Assembly: GCA_905250075.1 (NCBI GenBank) | Contig: CAJNOP010000084.1 | Location: 109,914-173,913 of the forward strand | DNA: 64,000 nucleotides | DNA from: Rotaria sp. Silwood1 | Taxonomy: Eukaryota > Rotifera > Eurotatoria > Philodinida > Philodinidae | Reading direction: 5' to 3' | Part shown: piece by piece, positions 58,461 to 64,000 of the stretch | Position numbering within the stretch: position 1 is the first letter of the stretch | Layout of the letters: every line of letters starts with the position of its first letter | Notes under the pieces: generated by a model | Seen by the model: only the letters and a program-made list of their open reading frames with translations | What the model was told of the DNA's origin: nothing | The model's database searches: none | Position numbers and translations under genes: made by a program

Positions 58461-60651
58461 AATCGGCTTTCATCTCTTTAAGCTTGATAATTTGATTGCA
58501 CTTGATGATTTTGATAATAAAAAAAATCGAAGTTCGATTAACTAACATATAATGGGTGAAACGCAATCACTAATCTTCTTTGCTGTTTGTTATCAATAAA
58601 AGTGGACTTGAAATTCGACATTCGAATTTTTGCTTTTTGTTATCTTTTTAACAGAATTTACAATTTAGATTGTAACATTTAAAATCAAAATATCTAAAAA
58701 AAAATCAAAATTATCTAATACTTCGATATTAGCGACAGGATCAACACAACTACTAACAATATATAGTTGAACAAACTGAAGGACACCGCCTCGATTGTCC
58801 CAGCTGGTTACAACATCTGTAATTTTTCAGGAAAAGAATAGTTGTTCGCATTATAGGCAACCTTTTGCTTGCATATCAAGCCGAGAACATAATAGTCAGT
58901 GGACAAAAGGTAATAGCGAAAAACATTTTATAAGATGATGCACTACTTAAGCTTTTCATGTATCATACCTTTGAGAAAAAAAACTAATTCAAGCGACCAA
59001 GATTTTGCTACTGGACAAAATAGGCCTCTTCAAAGTTTTATTGCATCTTCTAAATAAATTCACCTTTTGAAGCATATGTCTATGATACTAGTTTTTAACA
59101 ATAATCAAGAACGAAGCACATCAGAGAATTTCGATGATATTCGTTTATGTACTATTACTCATGCCTATTGAAAATTTTATCAGGTTGTTATAATGGACTA
59201 TCAGGTAAGAATTTTATTTTTTAGTCAATCAAGTTTCTCTCGTCAGAATACCAATCTACAATGAACAGTCTTTTCTTCTGAATATGCAAAGAATCGAAGA
59301 TGATTGAGATTATGGAAAGGTAAAAAAAGAAAAGGATGATGAGTATCGAGATAAAACACTCTTACTGAAAATCTTGTCTCTCAGATGTGTCTACTGCTAA
59401 AAATAAAAATAATCACATGTTAAATTTTGGCTAGGATCCTTCACTAGATACATATCTTCTTTATTATGGTGTTCCTTTTCAGTATTGTACATCTGCCACA
59501 TCCCTAATTTTTCGACTGTTCGACACCATTCTATATCACTGATTGGCTTATATTTTCATACATGCCGATGGCAAATTAAACCTAGATAAAATTCATTTTT
59601 AATTAGGTGCAAAAGTATGAAACAATTTTCTTGCATCTGACAATAAACTCTAATTCTCGTTTGTATTAAGAAAACATAGCATGTGTTTGTTTTTCTTTAA
59701 ACAGGCAATATATTTATATTCACTTATTATATATTATAATGTATGCACCAACCACTTCTGCATCGACATCGGAAAATGATTTTTTCAAATGTATCTTTAA
59801 AAAGAAGGGAAATGACATTTTAAATTTTTAGACAATTAAATTTTCAGAGAAGATAGTTATTATTGTACCACAGTAAATAGAGATGCTAAGACTTCGTAGA
59901 TTTGTTTGACTTGAAAAATTGCTCAACAAAACTTAATAGCATTATATATTTATAATTTACATATCATTGATGAAGTGCATAATATTGAAAGACAAATAAA
60001 GATCGATAAAGAAATACAATTCAAAAAGCATAAACTTAAATATATTTTCTTTTTTGTGGTCATTGACGCATATAACTTTGATTTATATTTATGTTGATTG
60101 TTCTTATGAACTCTCATATTATTCATATGTTCAATATTAAGATACTCTATTCATAAATGTACTTCTGGTTCAAAACATATCTGATCATGATATCTAGCAT
60201 AGATCGTAACATGTCGTATGGCTACTTCAATCTTGTCTCTTCTATAAACATACACACTTATTAATATCCTAATAACTCGTTGAAGTTTTCATATGTTCTT
60301 TTAGTATGATTGATTAAAAATGTGTATTATAATTCCAAACTTGCCTGATAATGCTCCTTAGTCAAGATCGCAACGCGTCATATGTAGCTTTAGAATATTT
60401 TTCTCTTTATTTTTTAATCACACACATGCACACATGATATACAGGCATCCTCACTCACACAACCATGCATGCGTTCGATTCAGTACACAATCACATCGCA
60501 TGATGAAATTGTGTTTTAAGAATTATTTTCTGAGGTCTGTGATTAATCTAAGATATTTAGAGTTTTTATTGCGATGAAAAATTGTCTATTAGCATTAAAG
60601 TTTATTTCGTGTTGATTTGAAGAAAGTGTCATATGATGTTAATAAAAAGGA
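58461..60651. other. Gene-free stretch
   Basis: 2.2 kb with no recognisable gene or repeat; very AT-rich throughout. Confidence 0.45.
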
Positions 60652-61109
60652 TTATGCCAGAGTGACCGTAGCAGTGGGTCCACCTTTGGTTCCACTTGCC
60701 TTTATCCAAAAAGTAACAATGTATGATTTCGCAATAGTGACGGAAAAGGATTGTCTAATTTGCTCAGCACATTTTGTGTTCTGCTCTTTAACGCTATAAT
60801 TACCAGAATGTGCTGAAGCAGGATCATTTAAAATACTGGTTGAACTAGTTCCACAAGATCCTGGCGTGAATATCCAGGGTGAAAAAGAGCCTGATTCAAA
60901 GCCTCCGTTTGACAGCATATAAGTACTTCCATTGTATACTGACACATCATCCAAATACCAAGTATTGCCTTTACTATCAAGGCTAAATGCAAGGCTGACG
61001 TTGCCTGATTTGGACGCTGACCATGTAATAGCATAACAAGTATATGCATTGGTGGCGGACGTGAGTGTATAAAGAGTACTGGAATTACCGACATTCGTAG
61101 TTATACATC
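60652..61109 (-). CDS. Last exon of a secreted jelly-roll (CBM-like) repeat protein
   Basis: The exon follows a tttacag acceptor and runs 152 codons to a TAA at 60652-60654. It holds one full jelly-roll-like repeat and the end of another: AITWSASKSGNVSLAFSLDS, then NTWYLDDVSVYNGSTYMLSN, NGGFESGSFSPWIF, AHSGNYSVKEQ, IRQSFSVTIAKSYIVTFWIK. The pattern of a WYLDDVSV strand before a GGFE-x-G-x-x-x-PW block recurs in bdelloid secreted proteins and is like CBM_4_9 modules, which bind carbohydrate or act in adhesion. A Cys pair (CGT ... KCAEQ) probably forms a disulphide. The exon begins in phase 1. No upstream exon, start or signal peptide could be found in the next 2.9 kb, so the gene either extends beyond the window through a long intron or is truncated. 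Confidence 0.65.
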
Positions 61110-64000
61110 CTGTAAAATAGAAAATAAGCTATAGAGTAAATAAAAGAAAACTCTAGGAATGCGCATACATGTTAGAATTGTATTCCTATTTTCTTTAAAA
61201 TCAGATATTCAAGAACGAATAAAATTCAAGTTTCAATTCTCTAGTTAGAAAATAATAATCTTATTCAGATAAACATTTCTGGTTGTTCTTTCACTGCTAC
61301 ACCGATTTCACTTATAGCTTTAACGCTGTGTCTGGTCAAATGCGTAGACACAATTAAGACAAAATAAAGTATTATTTGAGATATTATACTTTAAAAATAT
61401 AAAAAAAAAAATCATAATTTCCTTACGAAAGACTTTTCTACAGATATATTGAAAGGAGACTACGGTTTTCTACACAATGAGCATCATAGCTATGAAAGAA
61501 TTTCTCTTATGTATTAAATTAAATATACAGAAGTCACAGCGAAGATGTAGTTATATAAAATGAATATTTTTGATATGAGGAAAATATCTCAAAGTGAACA
61601 ATCAATTTGTAATTCCAGGATTATGTATGAGGACAGCGTATAGTTCAAAAAAAGAAAAAAAATGAAATATTGGAAATATTTTTAGACAAAAAATGATATT
61701 TACTATCTCTGATGGTCAATGAAAAAATTGATGACGTGTTTTAATTATTATATGATCGGGTGATTTTTGCTAGCCACCCTTTATGTTATTCACAGAGTCG
61801 GTAGAGCTATCGAAGAAAAAAATGAAATTTCGAAATCACTGATTCAGGTCACGCAGATTCGGCGCTATACCATCAGATTCTACTTGCTGGAATCGACAAT
61901 TAAACTGAGAAATTGAAATCATAGTTGGATACAAGATTCAGATCCCTAATCCATGGTTTGCATGTTACTGTTGTCAACGTTTACTAGATATGTTGATTTC
62001 TTTGTGTTCAATTTCTCTTCAGACGATATGTTAAAAATTTTTTGTAACCAGTTACTTGGAAACGTAACATTAGATGACTGCGTATTATCTGAAGTCAATC
62101 AGAATCAGTTTAAGATACCGATTATACTTGATCAGAGTACTGTCGTAAAAGAAAAAGAGAAACCGGAGATTGTATTGGCTCCACTATATTTCATAACGTT
62201 ATTGAAGCTAGTGGAGTTCTGTCAAGTTAAGGAAATAATGGAATCACCGAGTTAGCGGTTTTGTCTTGTACTTGGTTAAGTTCAGACTTTGAAGTGTAGA
62301 ATAGCAGACAGTAAAAAATGATTCCCAGTAGTTCTATTACAGTAAATCCGCTGATATTTCCTCATAGAAAATTCAGGTTTTTTTTTGAGGCTCAAAGCAG
62401 TGTCACTTGCAACACTGATAACTGCAAAATGGAATAGTATCGAAGCCTGATATTTGAGATTTACTTGATATTAATGATCAAAGTTCTAGTAAAATTGATT
62501 ACTATCCAAATCAATATGAATGTTGGCCTATCTCATGACTGGCTACAAAAAACTACATGTTTACATACGCTACTACTCACAATAATGAAAAATAATTGCA
62601 GATAGTTATTCTAGTGTAAATAAATCGAATACTAGTTGAACTGGAATGGCAAAAGCTATACTAGCATATAGTTGTTCTAATCTACTTTTCCTCGATAGTG
62701 GAAAATCTACCACATGTTCACTAGCACTAAGATAGTAAAAAAAAGAGCTGTTTTCAGAATCTGAAGATTTTGTCCTAAAACATCTACCGAATAAATATTA
62801 TCATGCGAACTGTGTGCTTCACACTTCGCATGAAGACGGAATAATTGTAATGGATTTCATGCAACAGGCAAATGAATATGAAATTCATCCTGCAGATCTA
62901 TTTTCGTCTTTCGTTGTTCAAATCCACAAAGTGATCTGATAATTTAGTTTGTTGAAGAAATCATTCACATCTCCAAATCTTCATGATTTAAGACACGACC
63001 CACTACACCATCAATCACATTAACACTTCGAAATCTCCATTTTTATGAGTCTCACAAGGGAGCTTCTCGAGGTTTCCACTGGTTTTGAGCTCATTTTGTA
63101 CGACATGTATAGGATACTGAAAGAATATAGTTCAACTCTGAAAGCATATATCCATATGCATCGTCTAGACGACTTTATGCCGCGATACTACGTTTTTAGT
63201 TTAAGAACATGACTTTTCGACTGACTTGCTTGCAAGTTGCTCTCATAGATCTATGATTATTCTGCAGGTTTTAGTTTAGACAAGTCTTTTATCTTCAAAC
63301 TAGGTAGCAGTCGAAAAAAGTTCGATTTCTTGACAAAGAGAACAGTTTTTAGCGACTGAATATTTTGAGTCAAAAGTTTTCTTCGAGTTCAAACGTTAAG
63401 AAAATTCTCATAGCTATCAGATCTATTTGCAGACAAAATTTCGGTTTGAAATTCATTTATTAAAATTCTTCCAAGCGCTATGTTCCTTCGCCACAAATGC
63501 AGTAAAAAACATCTTCATTATGCTCGGAAGTCGTATGGACACGAATACTTTTAGGATTGACGTTTTCTCTTAGCGCCCTGTATATTCCCTGAAAAATGTA
63601 ATAAAAATCCCTGAAGCATCCGAACGAGTTTCATCTACAGTTTCTTCCTGTTGTTGATATATGTTACTAATAAAACTATAGGACAATCATCATGATGGAA
63701 TTCAGAAATTGGTTAGCTTCTTTTCTATCCCAATAGTCAGTGAAAAGCAAAGAGTTTTTAATCTTTACTAAATTGCTCAACGATTAGCAATTCAGCTAGA
63801 GCGAAAACGAAATTTTCAATGAACGAACTACACAGTTTAATTTACTCATTATTATTCTTTTGCGAATATGTCAAGATTCCACACAACGGAAAAATCAATC
63901 GATGAAAATTCACAGAACTCTAATTTCAGGTGGTAACTATGCTCATACAAATTCTTCAATCAGGTTTAAAACACTTATTGCTATTGATCACTTCTGTCTT
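61110..64000. other. Gene-poor end of the window
   Basis: No supported gene. A frame at 61953-62255 follows a ctcttcag acceptor-like site but has no recognisable domain. If the 60652-61109 exon belongs to a complete gene, its upstream exons should lie here or beyond the edge. Confidence 0.4.

Noticed and set aside
61953-62255. 100-codon frame preceded by an acceptor-like site
   Set aside because: No domain, no start context and no partner exon; kept only as a remark in the intergenic entry.
1-64000. CRISPR arrays, bacterial operons, ribosome-binding sites
   Set aside because: Spliced introns and poly(A) signals show this is nuclear eukaryotic DNA; no regularly spaced direct repeats were seen.

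Overview
The window looks like nuclear DNA of a small-intron metazoan, most likely a bdelloid rotifer (Adineta/Rotaria type). The evidence is AT-rich sequence, introns of only 48-64 bp with GT...AG borders, long intronless genes next to multi-exon ones, gene families expanded in bdelloids (B-box/NHL proteins, vWA-U-box proteins, ankyrin plus ADP-ribosyltransferase-like proteins, secreted jelly-roll repeat proteins), and many short tracts resembling the TGTGGG repeat that I recall as the bdelloid telomere repeat. The taxon is an inference; no rRNA or mitochondrial marker is present.

Intact or near-intact genes, in order: a degenerate-J-domain/ankyrin/ADP-ribosyltransferase-like fusion (6340-9033, +); a small secreted Cys-rich protein (10597-11072, -, exon structure uncertain); a secreted CAP/SCP protein (15570-16309, +); a cytosolic fatty-acid-binding protein with four exons (17700-18290, -); a TMEM272-like four-pass membrane protein (21024-21620, +); a dynamin-superfamily (Mx-like) GTPase (27396-29689, +); an IAP with three BIR domains, a UBA-like segment and a RING (31495-33598, -); a vWA plus C-terminal U-box protein (38769-41840, -); a B-box/coiled-coil/NHL protein (45127-46837, -); and the last exon of a secreted jelly-roll protein (60652-61109, -).

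Between them lie relics of unrelated genes: a piece of the splicing factor CWC22 (about 2905-3637, -), the C-terminal end of a carbohydrate sulfotransferase (5054-5404, +), a zinc-type quinone oxidoreductase with a broken splice donor, two frameshifts and a nonsense codon (50683-54668, -), a PDZ protein (56640-57290, +), and several unrecognised coding scraps (2.1-2.6 kb, 12.0-12.2 kb, 22.6-24.7 kb). Gene density is low (about ten genes in 64 kb), and large stretches (18.3-21.0, 24.7-27.4, 33.6-38.7, 41.9-45.1, 46.9-50.6, 58.5-60.6 and 61.1-64.0 kb) hold no gene I can support. This is the profile of an accessory or subtelomeric-like region.

The repeats are mostly inverted. There is a TA-flanked 581-bp MITE (57878-58458), a 463-bp foldback element just after the dynamin stop codon (29733-30195), a 0.5-kb inverted pair at 36.6-37.1 kb, and two foldbacks whose arms are degenerate short tandem repeats (14405-15396 and 25383-25785). 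A scattered family of 40-140-bp hairpins has a GGTGTGGGTGTG-like left arm and a CACACCCACACC-like right arm. This hairpin family is the most unusual structure in the window.

The intact genes do not form one pathway. Four of them (IAP, Mx-like GTPase, J/ANK/ART fusion, NHL protein) belong to families that often act in innate immunity or stress responses, but they are separated by kilobases, lie on both strands and show no sign of co-regulation.
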